Program-made: the position numbers and the translations under genes
Shown here: piece after piece, positions 18,345 through 27,234 of the stretch
Numbering within the stretch: position 1 is the stretch's first letter
How the letters are laid out: each line of letters opens with the position of its first letter
NCBI GenBank assembly: GCA_902362715.1
Contig: CABIXN010000002.1
Location: 310,001 to 374,000, forward strand
Length of the DNA stretch: 64,000 nucleotides
Source: Lachnospiraceae bacterium
GTDB lineage: Bacteria > Bacillota > Clostridia > Lachnospirales > Lachnospiraceae
Reading direction: 5' to 3'
Notes under the pieces: generated by a model
The model's database searches: none
Told to the model about the DNA's origin: nothing
The model's input: the letters and a program-made list of their open reading frames with translations, nothing else

Positions 18345-19608
18345 AATAGAAGCGCTGCGGGAGCGCATTCTGGCGCAGATGGACTTAAGCAGAGATACTT
18401 CGGATCCTGAATTAATGCGATTAATTCAGGAAGCAGTCTCAGACTATGGGAGGAGATATCTGCTGACATTAAGCCAGCGGTCTGAGGTGGAAACAAGGGT
18501 TTTTAACTCTTTAAGAAGGATGGATATTCTTCAGGAGCTGCTGGACCGGGATGATATTACAGAAATTATGGTGAACGGCCCGGAACATATTTTTTATGAA
18601 AAAGACGGCAGAATTTTTCCTTGGGACAAGTCCTTTGAATCAAGAGAAAAGCTGGAAAATGTGATACAGCAGATTGCTGGTATGGCGAATAAGGCTGTTA
18701 ATGAGGCAGAGCCCATTGTAGATACCCGCCTTTTGGATGGTTCAAGAGTGAATGTGGTATTACATCCTGCTGCGCTGGATGGGCCGTATCTGACCATTCG
18801 AAAATTTTCTTCCAGGCCGGTTTCCCTAGAAAAACTGATTGAACTCAATTCGCTGTCAAAGGAAATCAGCCGATTTCTTATCCTTCTTGTTAAAGCCGGG
18901 TATAATCTGTTTATTTCCGGGGGGACCGGTTCAGGTAAGACAACCCTGTTAAATGCATTGTCTCAGGTTATTCCTAAGGAGGAACGGGTTGTGACTATAG
19001 AGGATTCAGCCGAATTGCAGTTAAGAAGTGTTAAGAATCTGGTCCGCCTAGAAACCAGGACCACAAATGTAAACGGCAGTGGAGAAATTTCAATCAGACA
19101 CCTGATAAAAACGGCGCTTCGTATGAGACCAGACAGACTGATTGTGGGTGAAGTCAGGGGAGCAGAAGCTCTTGATCTGCTTCAGGCGTTAAATACAGGT
19201 CACGACGGGGGGCTTTCAACGGGACATGGAAATTCCTGCAAAGATATGCTCAGCAGGCTGGAAACCATGGTGCTTATGGGAATGGATCTTCCTGTAGGAG
19301 CTGTCAGAGGGCAGATTTCATCGGGGATTGACATTATGATTCATCTGGGAAGACTTCGGGATAAAAGCAGAAAGATACTTGAGATCTCAGAGGTAAATGG
19401 AATGAATCATGGAGAGATTGTGTTAAATTCGCTGTATCAGTTTCGGGAGCAGATATCAGATAAAGATCAGGTAAAAGGTTGCTGGAAATGCACCGGTATG
19501 CTCCAGAATCGGGAAAAACTGGAGAGAAGTGGATGGGATGAAGCATTTGATTTTCTGTACAAAACAAAGGAGAGGAAAAGAGAGCAGGAGTGGAGTAATA
19601 AGACGTGA
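18304..19608 (+). CDS. tadA: TadA/CpaF-type secretion ATPase
   Basis: A 434-residue type II/IV secretion ATPase that should power assembly of the Tad pilus. Walker A reads FISGGTGSGKTTLLNA (about residue 203). The Asp box, Walker B-like MRPDRLIVGEVRGAEALDLLQ and His box TGHDGGLSTGHGNS follow in family order. The N-terminal domain has TEIMVNGPEHIFYE, typical of CpaF. The start is a GTG at 18304 that lies inside the end of tadZ and has no separate SD, so coupling is likely. It overlaps tadB by about 70 bases. Confidence 0.92.
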   Translation: MKSESVLEKNLNIEIEALRERILAQMDLSRDTSDPELMRLIQEAVSDYGRRYLLTLSQRSEVETRVFNSLRRMDILQELLDRDDITEIMVNGPEHIFYEKDGRIFPWDKSFESREKLENVIQQIAGMANKAVNEAEPIVDTRLLDGSRVNVVLHPAALDGPYLTIRKFSSRPVSLEKLIELNSLSKEISRFLILLVKAGYNLFISGGTGSGKTTLLNALSQVIPKEERVVTIEDSAELQLRSVKNLVRLETRTTNVNGSGEISIRHLIKTALRMRPDRLIVGEVRGAEALDLLQALNTGHDGGLSTGHGNSCKDMLSRLETMVLMGMDLPVGAVRGQISSGIDIMIHLGRLRDKSRKILEISEVNGMNHGEIVLNSLYQFREQISDKDQVKGCWKCTGMLQNREKLERSGWDEAFDFLYKTKERKREQEWSNKT

Positions 19609-20311
19609 GACAGTTTTTGACTGTCTGAAAGCGTTTGTAGTTACAACAGCGGCTGCCTATCTGTTTTATGATTCCCCCTGGGCTTTGCTGCTTGCAGGCT
19701 TGATTTTACCGGTTTATGCCCGAAAGAAAAATGGCGAAAGGTGCCTGAAGGAAAGGCGCAGCCTGGAAAAGCAGTTTCAGGATGGTCTGTATAGTGCGGC
19801 GGCGGCTCTAGAAGCAGGGTATTCTGTAGAACGCGCATGGATTGAAGCGGAAAAAGACCTGGAACAATTATATGGAAAAGAGGAAATATTTGTAAAAAAG
19901 CTGCATCAGATGAATCAAAAAATTACTGTAAATGAAACGATTGAAAGACAAATCCTGCAGTTTGCCGTTGAGACTGATATTGACAGCATACAGAGTTTTG
20001 CTGAAATTTTCAGTTTTGCAAAGCGCAGCGGCGGAAATCTTACAGAAGTTATGAAACAGGCATCGGGGAAAATTCGCCAGAGTGTGCAGGTTCAGGAAGA
20101 GATCCAGATGATGTTAACAGCCAGGAAGCTTGAACAGAATATTATGAGTATTATGCCTTTGGGAATTGTGCTGTATGTCAGATTTGGCTCTCCCGGATAT
20201 CTTGATCCTTTATATCATACAGCTTCAGGCATAGCTGTAATGACGGGGTGTCTTGGGGTGTATATTGGGGCTCTGCTGTGGGCAGACCGGATAATGAGAA
20301 TTACTGTATAA
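19538..20311 (+). CDS. TadB-like inner-membrane platform protein (T2SS F family)
   Basis: About 257 residues. It has an N-terminal pair of membrane segments, a cytoplasmic T2SSF domain (LEKQFQDGLYSAAAALEAGYSVERAW, then FSFAKRSGGNLTEVMKQAS), and two C-terminal membrane segments. The T2SSF signature is well kept. The start is uncertain. GTG 19529 is only two bases from the SD GGAGAG, while ATG 19538 is 11 bases away; I use the latter. It precedes tadC and would form the membrane platform with it. Confidence 0.85.
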   Translation: MKHLIFCTKQRRGKESRSGVIRRETVFDCLKAFVVTTAAAYLFYDSPWALLLAGLILPVYARKKNGERCLKERRSLEKQFQDGLYSAAAALEAGYSVERAWIEAEKDLEQLYGKEEIFVKKLHQMNQKITVNETIERQILQFAVETDIDSIQSFAEIFSFAKRSGGNLTEVMKQASGKIRQSVQVQEEIQMMLTARKLEQNIMSIMPLGIVLYVRFGSPGYLDPLYHTASGIAVMTGCLGVYIGALLWADRIMRITV

Positions 20312-20322
20312 GCAGGAGGAGT

Positions 20323-21540
20323 ATGAAAAAGCAGCTAAAAAAACCGGTACTTGTATTTGTAATATTTTTATTTATGGCAGTGATCTTTTACGGTGTGGAA
20401 ATAATGGAGAGCCAGAGGAAATTAAGTTTTGGAATACCAAGAGCTTCCCAGGGAGACACCTCTTATATAGAGAATGTTACAGCTCAGATGGAGGATGGAG
20501 AGCAGATAGATATTCCACTGGAGATTTATCCCAAAGAGTATTCAATTAGTGAATGCAGGGAACTGTTAGAAAGTGCCAGGAGAGAGTTTGAGGAATTGTT
20601 TTTGAAGGAGAACAATTCCAGGGAAAATGTACAGACCGATTTGTATCTGCCGGAACTGCTGGCAGAAGGCCGGGTAAATGCTGAGTATGAGAGCAGCCAG
20701 CCCCAGCTGATTGGATATGACGGTCAGGTAGATACGGAGAACATAAAAAGTGGAGGCACGGTTGTTGTACTAACAGTAACATTTCGCTGTCAGGATCAGC
20801 TCCTTTTATATGAGGTTGGACTTAAAGTTATGCCGCGACAGCTGACGGGGCAGGAGAAAATAAAAAGTGAGGTAGAAAATTATTTAAAGGAACGGGAGGA
20901 GGAGACGAGGCAGAAGGATTCCCTTGTTTTACCGGATACAATTGGGAATATGAAGGTTCAGTGGAAACTGCAGAAGGATAAGGACGCTGTATATTTTTTG
21001 GTTGTAGGAGGCGTGGCGGCAGTGTGTCTGTATTACAGGAAGCGGGAGAATGAGAAAAAAAAGAAGCTGAGGCATGAGAAGCAGTTATTGATGGAATATC
21101 CTCAGATGGTTACCCAGCTGTCTCTCCTGATGGGGGCGGGTATGAATCCTTTTTCTGCATGGGAACGAATGGTCAAGAAGTATATGATTCAACAGGAAAA
21201 TGGAGAAAGGGTCTCCCTGGCATATATGGAAGAGATGTTAATAACTTATCGGGAAATCCGGGATGGATGCGGGGAAATTTATGCTTATGAAAAGTTTGGC
21301 AGGAGGATTGGGCTGCTCCCTTATCAAAAATTTGTTTCTCTTCTTGTCCAATATGTAAGGAAAGGAACAAGAGATTTGCGGCTGCTGCTTACCCAGGAGG
21401 CGGAAACTGTTCAGGAGGAGCGATTAAATATGGCAAGGAAAATAGGAGAAGAGGCAGGTACAAAGCTATTATTTCCGATGCTGCTTATCCTTGTTGTGGT
21501 TCTCGCAGTTATTCTATTTCCGGCAGTGACAACATTTTAA
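20323..21540 (+). CDS. TadC-like platform protein with an exported N-terminal domain
   Basis: A 405-residue protein. A membrane anchor (about 8-28) is followed by an exported domain of roughly 190 residues, a second membrane segment (about 225-245, YFLVVGGVAAVCLYY), and a T2SSF-type domain (MEYPQMVTQLSLLMGAGMN, later FVSLLVQYVRKGTRDL), then a final hydrophobic helix. The extra outside domain is not found in classic TadC, but it is seen in Clostridia. A longer frame opens at 20248, but AGCAGGAGG fits ATG 20323. Confidence 0.82.
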   Translation: MKKQLKKPVLVFVIFLFMAVIFYGVEIMESQRKLSFGIPRASQGDTSYIENVTAQMEDGEQIDIPLEIYPKEYSISECRELLESARREFEELFLKENNSRENVQTDLYLPELLAEGRVNAEYESSQPQLIGYDGQVDTENIKSGGTVVVLTVTFRCQDQLLLYEVGLKVMPRQLTGQEKIKSEVENYLKEREEETRQKDSLVLPDTIGNMKVQWKLQKDKDAVYFLVVGGVAAVCLYYRKRENEKKKKLRHEKQLLMEYPQMVTQLSLLMGAGMNPFSAWERMVKKYMIQQENGERVSLAYMEEMLITYREIRDGCGEIYAYEKFGRRIGLLPYQKFVSLLVQYVRKGTRDLRLLLTQEAETVQEERLNMARKIGEEAGTKLLFPMLLILVVVLAVILFPAVTTF

Positions 21541-21551
21541 GGAGGTTACGT

Positions 21552-21728
21552 ATGGAACTAAGAAAAGAAATCAGAAGATTTTTTCTGGAGGAAGATGGAA
21601 TTGGCGTGGTGGAAGTGATTCTTATATTAGTGGTGATTATCGGGTTGATCATTATTTTTAAAAAACAGTTGACCGCACTGGTCAATAACACATTTTCAAA
21701 TATTACAAATAAGGCGGGAAAGCTGTGA
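21552..21728 (+). CDS. Flp1-like type IVb pilin (58 aa)
   Basis: A short gene of 58 residues: charged N-terminus (MELRKEIRRFFLEEDGIG), then a long hydrophobic stretch VVEVILILVVIIGLIII and a short polar tail. The GIG/VVEV junction with its glutamate is the expected cleavage site for the prepilin peptidases at each end of the locus. It should be the main pilus subunit. SD GGAGGTTACGT before ATG 21552. The stop overlaps the next gene's GTG (GTGA). Confidence 0.88.
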   Translation: MELRKEIRRFFLEEDGIGVVEVILILVVIIGLIIIFKKQLTALVNNTFSNITNKAGKL

Positions 21729-23110
21729 AAAGGCAAAGAGGCAGCATCACTGTTTTTGTGAGCATGATTCTGATACTTGTAATAAGTGTTATTTTTGTTT
21801 TTCTTGAATCTGCCAGAGTTTCTGGCCTGCGGGCATATGCAAAGATGGATGCAGCGCTGACCGGAAATTCCGTTATGGCAGAGTACAGCAGACCTTTATG
21901 GGAAAATTATAAATTGCTGTTTTTGGACGGCAGCTATGAGACAGAGCAGTTTCGAATAGAAAATATTGAAAACCGGGGATTAAAGCTTTCAGATGAGAAT
22001 CTTTTGAATCAGGAGAATGCAGCACAGATTCAGACAGATTTATATCCCCTTCGGCTAAATAACCTTCAGATCAGGTCCTTTGAGCTGGCCTCGGATTCTG
22101 CTGGCAGGGCATTAAAAGAACAGGCGGCAGCAATCATGAAAAAAGAAATTGGAAGTGATATGCTGGATAAACTCTATCTGCTGGTTACAGGGAAGTTGAA
22201 AGATGAGAATGGAACGAAAGAAGACAATACAGCTGGGATTTCAGTTCCGGAATTGGAACTTACAGAGAATCCCATAGAGACTGTGGAAAAAATGCGGGCA
22301 AAAGGAATCTTGGCGCTGGTAATGCCCGGGCAGGAGGTATCTTCAAAATCAGCGGATTTATCGGAACTATTGTCTAACCGGACACTTAGAAAGGGGAACT
22401 GGGATTCAGATAGCGGCTCTGATTGGAAAACGAGACTGCTTTTTCAGCAATATTTAATGAAATATTTTTCGAACTTTTCAGAATGCAGGAAAGACCGGAT
22501 ATTGGATTATGAGATTGAATATCTACTGGGAGGGAAAAAGTCAGATCGGGAAAATTTGAAGGTTGTTGTAAGAAGACTGATTTTGATCCGGGAAGCTGCC
22601 AATATAGCTTTTCTGCAAACAGATCCGGAAAAGGGGAAGGTTATACAGGCTGCGGCAACTGCTATTGCCCTGGCGGCAGCACAGCCGGAGCTGATACCTG
22701 TTTTTAAACAGTCACTTGTTGCCGCCTGGGCATACGCAGAGTCCATATCTGATGTCAAACTGTTATTGGATGAGCAGAAGGTTTCACTTATAAAAACAAA
22801 GGAGCAGTGGAATACGGATATTTCCAGGCTTGGTGCAGCAAAAGGGGAGAAGAAGCAGGATCAGGGGCTTTCATATGAAGAATATCTTCAGATGTTGTTA
22901 TGGACAGCCGGAGAAAAGAAGGTGACATCTCGATGTATGGACCTTATTGAATTAAATGAGAATATTAAAATGGATCATATGATTTCGCAGATGGAATGCA
23001 GATATACATACGAAGCAGAGGAGCTTTTTTCATTATTATTTACAATAGGGCAGAAATCTCCAGGAAAGTATTCTTTTTGGCAGACGAAAAAAGTATCTTA
23101 TCAGGAATAA
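21725..23110 (+). CDS. DUF5702-type Tad locus protein
   Basis: A 461-residue protein with one N-terminal membrane helix (RGSITVFVSMILILVISVIFVFLE) followed by a helical extracytoplasmic part. The beginning resembles TadE/TadG-like proteins and fits the DUF5702 family that accompanies Tad pili in Clostridia. The role may be minor pilin or assembly factor; this is inferred from context. It starts with GTG at 21725, overlapping the pilin stop, with GGCGGGAAAGCT as SD. After its end comes an unusual inverted repeat (see 23114). Confidence 0.8.
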   Translation: MKRQRGSITVFVSMILILVISVIFVFLESARVSGLRAYAKMDAALTGNSVMAEYSRPLWENYKLLFLDGSYETEQFRIENIENRGLKLSDENLLNQENAAQIQTDLYPLRLNNLQIRSFELASDSAGRALKEQAAAIMKKEIGSDMLDKLYLLVTGKLKDENGTKEDNTAGISVPELELTENPIETVEKMRAKGILALVMPGQEVSSKSADLSELLSNRTLRKGNWDSDSGSDWKTRLLFQQYLMKYFSNFSECRKDRILDYEIEYLLGGKKSDRENLKVVVRRLILIREAANIAFLQTDPEKGKVIQAAATAIALAAAQPELIPVFKQSLVAAWAYAESISDVKLLLDEQKVSLIKTKEQWNTDISRLGAAKGEKKQDQGLSYEEYLQMLLWTAGEKKVTSRCMDLIELNENIKMDHMISQMECRYTYEAEELFSLLFTIGQKSPGKYSFWQTKKVSYQE

Positions 23111-23113
23111 GAC

Positions 23114-23290
23114 GGATGCAGAGCCGTGCCCTTGTGTGCTGCTGAAATAATATAAAGGACAGGAAATCAACTCTCATGGAATATAATCTGAAACGAAAAA
23201 AATCTATTAAATCTCTCTCTATGTTAAATTCAGAACAAACCCATAATTTCAATCAGCATTTAAAGTGCACAAAGGCACGGCTCTGTATCC
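23114..23290 (+). repeat. Long-range inverted repeat around the TadE-like start
   Basis: Left arm 23114-23136 (GGATGCAGAGCCGTGCCC...) and right arm 23268-23290 (CACAAAGGCACGGCTCTG...) are complementary over 23 positions, with one G-U pair and one mismatch, 131 bases apart. The interval contains the SD and the first 31 codons of the TadE-like gene. It could be an RNA fold controlling that gene, or the ends of a small inserted element. Confidence 0.75.
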
Positions 23291-24036
23291 GGTATCGGGC
23301 TTCCCTGACAATTGAAGCCGCCTTTGTTCTTCCTCTGTTTGTATTCTGCCTGGCATTGTTTCTTGGGCTTTTTCGGGTCTTAGGCGCAGAAGTCCATGTG
23401 GAAAAGGCTGTGAGCTGTGCAGCTGAAAGGCTGGCAGTGTCAGGGGTATTTGAAGAATCGTCTGCTAATCATATGCTGGATGGTGCAGTCGGAAATAGAT
23501 GGATTCGCCAGATTTTAAAGCAGGAGGGGTGCCCGGAAGAATACTTTAAAAATGGATATCAGGGGATTTTTTTGGATCTTTTGCAGAGTGATGAAAAATT
23601 TGTGCGATATCGGGCCAGATACCAGATTAATCTTCCCATGGGAGCTTTTTTTAAACAAACGGTATCTGTTGTGCAAACTGTCAGCTCTAGAAAGTGGAAT
23701 GGGTGGGTGGAGGATGCAAAATCCGGAGAGGAGTGGGTCTATATTACAGAAACCGGGAAAGTATATCACAAAACTGCTTCCTGTAGATATCTGGACCTTT
23801 CTATCCAGGCAGTATCGGTAAAACAGATATCAAAGCTGAGAAATAAAGATGGGTCAAAATACAGCAGATGTTCCTGTACAGAATATGCCGGCGGAGAAAT
23901 GGTATATATTACAGATTATGGGACGGAATATCACGGAGGACTTAACTGCAGGAAGCTGAAAAGAACTGTTTATCGTGTACAGAAAAGTGAAACCGGAAAT
24001 AAGGGGGCCTGTTCAAAGTGCTATGGGAACAAATGA
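23176..24036 (+). CDS. TadE-like pseudopilin with twin Cys motifs
   Basis: A 286-residue protein. The TadE-type hydrophobic helix begins at ASLTIEAAFVLPLFVF (about residue 43), preceded by an unusually long basic leader. An exported domain follows. The last 110 residues carry two copies of a motif: VYITETGKVYHKTASCRYL ... RCSC and VYITDYGTEYHGGLNCRKL ... CSKC. Each has a Tyr-His, one Cys and a CxC or CxxC pair, so metal binding is plausible. The leader lies between the arms of an inverted repeat, so the true start could be later (for example near the basic RARLCIRYR-like segment). Minor pilin role inferred from context. Confidence 0.8.
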   Translation: MEYNLKRKKSIKSLSMLNSEQTHNFNQHLKCTKARLCIRYRASLTIEAAFVLPLFVFCLALFLGLFRVLGAEVHVEKAVSCAAERLAVSGVFEESSANHMLDGAVGNRWIRQILKQEGCPEEYFKNGYQGIFLDLLQSDEKFVRYRARYQINLPMGAFFKQTVSVVQTVSSRKWNGWVEDAKSGEEWVYITETGKVYHKTASCRYLDLSIQAVSVKQISKLRNKDGSKYSRCSCTEYAGGEMVYITDYGTEYHGGLNCRKLKRTVYRVQKSETGNKGACSKCYGNK

Positions 24037-24060
24037 AAATGGCAGAGGAATAGAATAAAA

Positions 24061-24489
24061 ATGGCTGGAAATATACTGATGGGAATTTTGCTGGGAATAA
24101 CAGGGCTTTTGGACTGGAGAAAGAAATATGTGCCTTTATGGATGACTGCACTAATCTGTGTATTAGCAGTTATATTAAAAATAATAATGATGCAGGAAAA
24201 TATTCTGGAGGATATAGCAGGAGGAATATTCCTTGGTGTGCTGCTGCTTGGAATCAGTAAGGTTACAGGAGACAGTATCGGAGAAGGGGACGCCTTCATC
24301 CTGCTTGGGATTGGAATTTATATGGGGGCTCTTGAGGCAGTCTCAGTACTGCTATACGGGCTTTTAGGATGTGCATGTGCGGGTGTGATATTTATCGTAT
24401 TAAAAAGGAAAAAATGGAAGGATCAACTGGCATTCATACCATTTCTGTTTGCGGGATATGTAGTGCGGGCGTTCTTGACGGGAGGCTAG
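24061..24489 (+). CDS. Second A24 prepilin peptidase-like protein
   Basis: A 142-residue polytopic protein of the A24 type. The two aspartates are in LDWRKKYVPLW (about residue 18) and in SIGEGDAFILLGIG (about 77). Four membrane segments are visible. It would be redundant with the peptidase at 16823 unless the two act on different pilins (Flp1-like and TadE-like). SD AGAGGA is rather far (about 10 bases) from ATG 24061. Four bases separate it from the next gene. Confidence 0.85.
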   Translation: MAGNILMGILLGITGLLDWRKKYVPLWMTALICVLAVILKIIMMQENILEDIAGGIFLGVLLLGISKVTGDSIGEGDAFILLGIGIYMGALEAVSVLLYGLLGCACAGVIFIVLKRKKWKDQLAFIPFLFAGYVVRAFLTGG

Positions 24490-24492
24490 AGG

Positions 24493-24738
24493 ATGAGTAA
24501 GGTTCGATATTTAAATATACCTTTAAAGGCTTCATTTACTGTGGAAGCATCTGTTATTTTTCCTATTGCTATTTTCATAGTTGCTATTGTGATTGAGATT
24601 TCAGTTTCTCAATGCCGGGAAATAGAAAACATGGCAGAACAGGTATCTTTGGTTACCGAATTTAATCCGGTAAAAGTTCTAAGGTCTGAAGAATGGATGA
24701 AGGAGCTGCTGCACGGGCTTTGGAGGAATGTAAAGTGA
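24493..24738 (+). CDS. Small TadE-like pilin (81 aa)
   Basis: An 81-residue protein with the TadE hydrophobic signature KASFTVEASVIFPIAIFIVAIVIE (starting about residue 12) and a short polar tail. Probably a minor pseudopilin. SD GGAGG seven bases before ATG 24493. Its stop overlaps the GTG of the FHA gene (GTGA), a sign of coupling. Confidence 0.82.
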   Translation: MSKVRYLNIPLKASFTVEASVIFPIAIFIVAIVIEISVSQCREIENMAEQVSLVTEFNPVKVLRSEEWMKELLHGLWRNVK

Positions 24739-25850
24739 GAATTGAATATAAAAAAAATCTAAATGAAAGTTTTATGATTCTTAAAGATGCTGAGTATTCT
24801 TATGAAAACTATGAATTGTTAATGTTGTTGAATAACAGGATTCCGGGATGCCTGGAAGTGCAGATTATTATCAGTGACGGAAAGATAGAATATTGGTATG
24901 AAATTACGGGAATGTCTTCTCTGGATACGTTATCTGAACTACATAATAATATAGAAGCATCCTGTATTCGCAGAGTGATTGAAGATTTATATGATACAAA
25001 CCAGAACCTTCGAGAGTATTTGCTGGACGGTATGAATATCTGTTATCTTCCGGAGATGATCTATCTGGATAGAAGTACCGGCAGGTATAGATTCTGCTAT
25101 CTTCCGGGAGGACATAAGAACGGGGACTTAAGACTCCAGGGACTGATGGAATATATTCTTACCAAGATAGATCACACTGACCGGGAAGCGGTTAGAATGG
25201 GATATGATCTATATGAAAAGAGTACTCAGGAATGCTGTTCCGTGCGGGAATTGCTGCATTGTGTTAATCTGCCTCAGAAAAAGGAAGCTGTAAAAACGGA
25301 CATCCAAACAGATATAGAAGAGAAAAAGGAAAATATGCAGAGGGAGGTGAATAGCAGACATGAAGAGAAACATGGGGGCAGGAAGGTTATATCAGAGCTG
25401 AAAAAGCATCTGTTTGGAGGTGGCGAAAGGAAAGCGGATAAATCAGGTAAAACTGTTTATGGGGAAGTCTTACGTCAGCTGGCGGAGACTGACTATGTGG
25501 CTGAAGAATATCAGACAGAGACTCCTACCGTGCTTTTGAATCTGGAAAAGCAGCTTGTAATCAGCAGTCTTATATATTCTGGTAATGGACACGAAAAAGA
25601 TTTTTTACTGGAAGAAGAAGTATTTTTAATCGGCAAAGATCCTAAAAAAGTGCAGGGTGTAATAGGCTCCGCATCCATCAGCAGAGTTCATGCCAGGATT
25701 ATCAGAAAAAATGGGGACTATTATATTGAAGATTTAAATTCTACAAATGGAACGTTCGTAAACGGTCAGGAGCTTGCTTACCGGCAGGCTATAGTACTGG
25801 AAAAAAATGACAGAATATTATTTGCAGACGAAGAATATATCTTTTGTTGA
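24735..25850 (+). CDS. DUF6382/FHA-domain protein of the Tad locus
   Basis: A 371-residue cytoplasmic protein. The N-terminal 180 residues look like DUF6382 (for example CYLPGGHKNGDLRLQGLMEY). A charged linker follows, then a C-terminal FHA domain (about 290-371) with the phosphopeptide-binding pattern SISRVHARI, LNSTNGTFVNG. FHA domains bind phosphothreonine, so pilus assembly may be under Ser/Thr kinase control; no kinase gene is in the window. A longer frame begins at 24693, but GTG 24735, nine bases after GGAGG and overlapping the previous stop, is preferred. Confidence 0.85.
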   Translation: MRIEYKKNLNESFMILKDAEYSYENYELLMLLNNRIPGCLEVQIIISDGKIEYWYEITGMSSLDTLSELHNNIEASCIRRVIEDLYDTNQNLREYLLDGMNICYLPEMIYLDRSTGRYRFCYLPGGHKNGDLRLQGLMEYILTKIDHTDREAVRMGYDLYEKSTQECCSVRELLHCVNLPQKKEAVKTDIQTDIEEKKENMQREVNSRHEEKHGGRKVISELKKHLFGGGERKADKSGKTVYGEVLRQLAETDYVAEEYQTETPTVLLNLEKQLVISSLIYSGNGHEKDFLLEEEVFLIGKDPKKVQGVIGSASISRVHARIIRKNGDYYIEDLNSTNGTFVNGQELAYRQAIVLEKNDRILFADEEYIFC

Positions 25851-25907
25851 CAGTATACGAAGAAAATGTTAAGGTGCCCTTTATAAACACAATAAAGGAG
25901 TGTGGCA

Positions 25908-26537
25908 ATGGATCGTGGTCAGGGGCATAGAGGTAACAGTGAGAATAGCTATATAACACCAGTGAATATTACGTTTGCAATTATTAATGCTGCCGTCTTT
26001 TTTATCTTGTCTTTTACTGGTGATACTCAAGATGGGCTGTTCATGTATCAATATGGTGCGATGTATCCTCAGGCTGTGCTTGACGGAGAGTGGTACCGCC
26101 TGGTAACATCAGGCTTTCTCCATTTCAGCCTGGAACATTTATTTAATAATATGCTGCTTTTGGTTTGCCTTGGCAGTTATCTGGAAAAGGAATTTGGAAG
26201 GATTAAATATATTATTTTTTATTTGGCAGCCGGAGTTTTAAGCAGCACTGCTTCAATGTTTTATATGCTTTATAGTGGGGATACTGCAATATCAGCCGGG
26301 GCTTCAGGAATCGTATTTGCTATGATTGGCGCATTACTGTATTTGATCATTCGAAATAAAGGACGTTTTGAGAATCTGACAATCCGGCGTTTCCTGATTA
26401 TGATTATCCTGTCCTTATATTTTGGCTTTACATCAGTAGGAGGAAATGTAGATAATGCGGCCCATGTGGGAGGGCTTTGTTCAGGATTTCTTCTTGGCAT
26501 ATTAATGTATCGAAAAAAGAAGATGCATTACCATTGA
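25908..26537 (+). CDS. Rhomboid-family intramembrane serine protease
   Basis: A 209-residue polytopic membrane protein. The catalytic serine lies in the motif AISAGASGIVFAM (about 128) and the histidine in NAAHVGGLCSGFLLG (about 186). HLFNNMLLL supplies the conserved His/Asn of an earlier helix. It cleaves membrane proteins within the bilayer; the substrate is unknown. Its position directly after the Tad locus may be chance. ATG 25908 is seven bases after AAGGAG; the GTG at 25902 is too close. Confidence 0.92.
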   Translation: MDRGQGHRGNSENSYITPVNITFAIINAAVFFILSFTGDTQDGLFMYQYGAMYPQAVLDGEWYRLVTSGFLHFSLEHLFNNMLLLVCLGSYLEKEFGRIKYIIFYLAAGVLSSTASMFYMLYSGDTAISAGASGIVFAMIGALLYLIIRNKGRFENLTIRRFLIMIILSLYFGFTSVGGNVDNAAHVGGLCSGFLLGILMYRKKKMHYH

Positions 26538-26591
26538 TTTTAGAAAAAGAAGTAATTATACTTAAAAATAAGAATCAAGGAGGAAAGCAGT

Positions 26592-27050
26592 TTGAGACTG
26601 CATGTGGTAAAAATGAAAGATGAAACTTGTATTTTTTGTAAACTTGCCAATGGTTCAATTCCCACCAGAACGATTTTTGAGGATGAAATGTTCCGGGTGA
26701 TCTTAGATGCAAGTCCGGCTTCACAGGGACATGCTCTGATCCTTCCCAAGGAGCATTATGCCAATATATATGAAATACCGGAGGAGACAGCTGCGGCAGC
26801 TATGGTCTTGGCGAAACGATTAACGGATAAAATGACAAAAGCGTTAAAATGCGATGGATTTAATTTGGTACAGAATAACGGTGAGGCTGCAGGCCAGACC
26901 GTATTTCATTTCCATCTTCATCTGATTCCCAGATATCAGGGAGAAAGTAATGGAAAAATGCTTGCTTGGGAGCCCTGTTCTTTTAGTGATGAGGAGATGG
27001 ACAGCGTTCAAGGACTTCTTGAAGATGCATGTAAGATGGATATCCAGTAG
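26592..27050 (+). CDS. HIT-family nucleotide-binding hydrolase
   Basis: A 152-residue histidine-triad protein. The signature HFHLHLIPR is at about residue 111, and CIFCKLANG near the start carries the usual zinc-type CxxC. Such enzymes hydrolyse nucleoside phosphoramidates or dinucleotides; the natural substrate is open. Two starts compete. TTG 26592 is eight bases after AAGGAGG and gives seven extra residues; ATG 26613 matches the common family N-terminus but has no close SD. I report the SD-supported one. Confidence 0.9.
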   Translation: MRLHVVKMKDETCIFCKLANGSIPTRTIFEDEMFRVILDASPASQGHALILPKEHYANIYEIPEETAAAAMVLAKRLTDKMTKALKCDGFNLVQNNGEAAGQTVFHFHLHLIPRYQGESNGKMLAWEPCSFSDEEMDSVQGLLEDACKMDIQ

Positions 27051-27121
27051 TTCCGGTTATTTGTGTTTTCAGAAAATAGAAGAGCAGGGTAAAAGTGTAT
27101 AGATTTACCCAAATAATAAAA

Positions 27122-27184
27122 CGAACGATACATGCAGATAAGGCCAGTAAGACTGGTTATAACTGCATGTATCGTTCGCTTTTT
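27122..27184. terminator. Bidirectional terminator between HIT and murG
   Basis: The outer stem CGAACGATACATGCAG (27122-27137) pairs perfectly with 27163-27178. An inner CCAGT/ACTGG stem closes it, and CTTTTTAG follows. It separates two convergent genes. Confidence 0.8.
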
Positions 27185-27234
27185 AGTTTAATCCTTATTA
27201 TCGGAAGAAGATAATAAGGAAAACGTGAAGGGGG

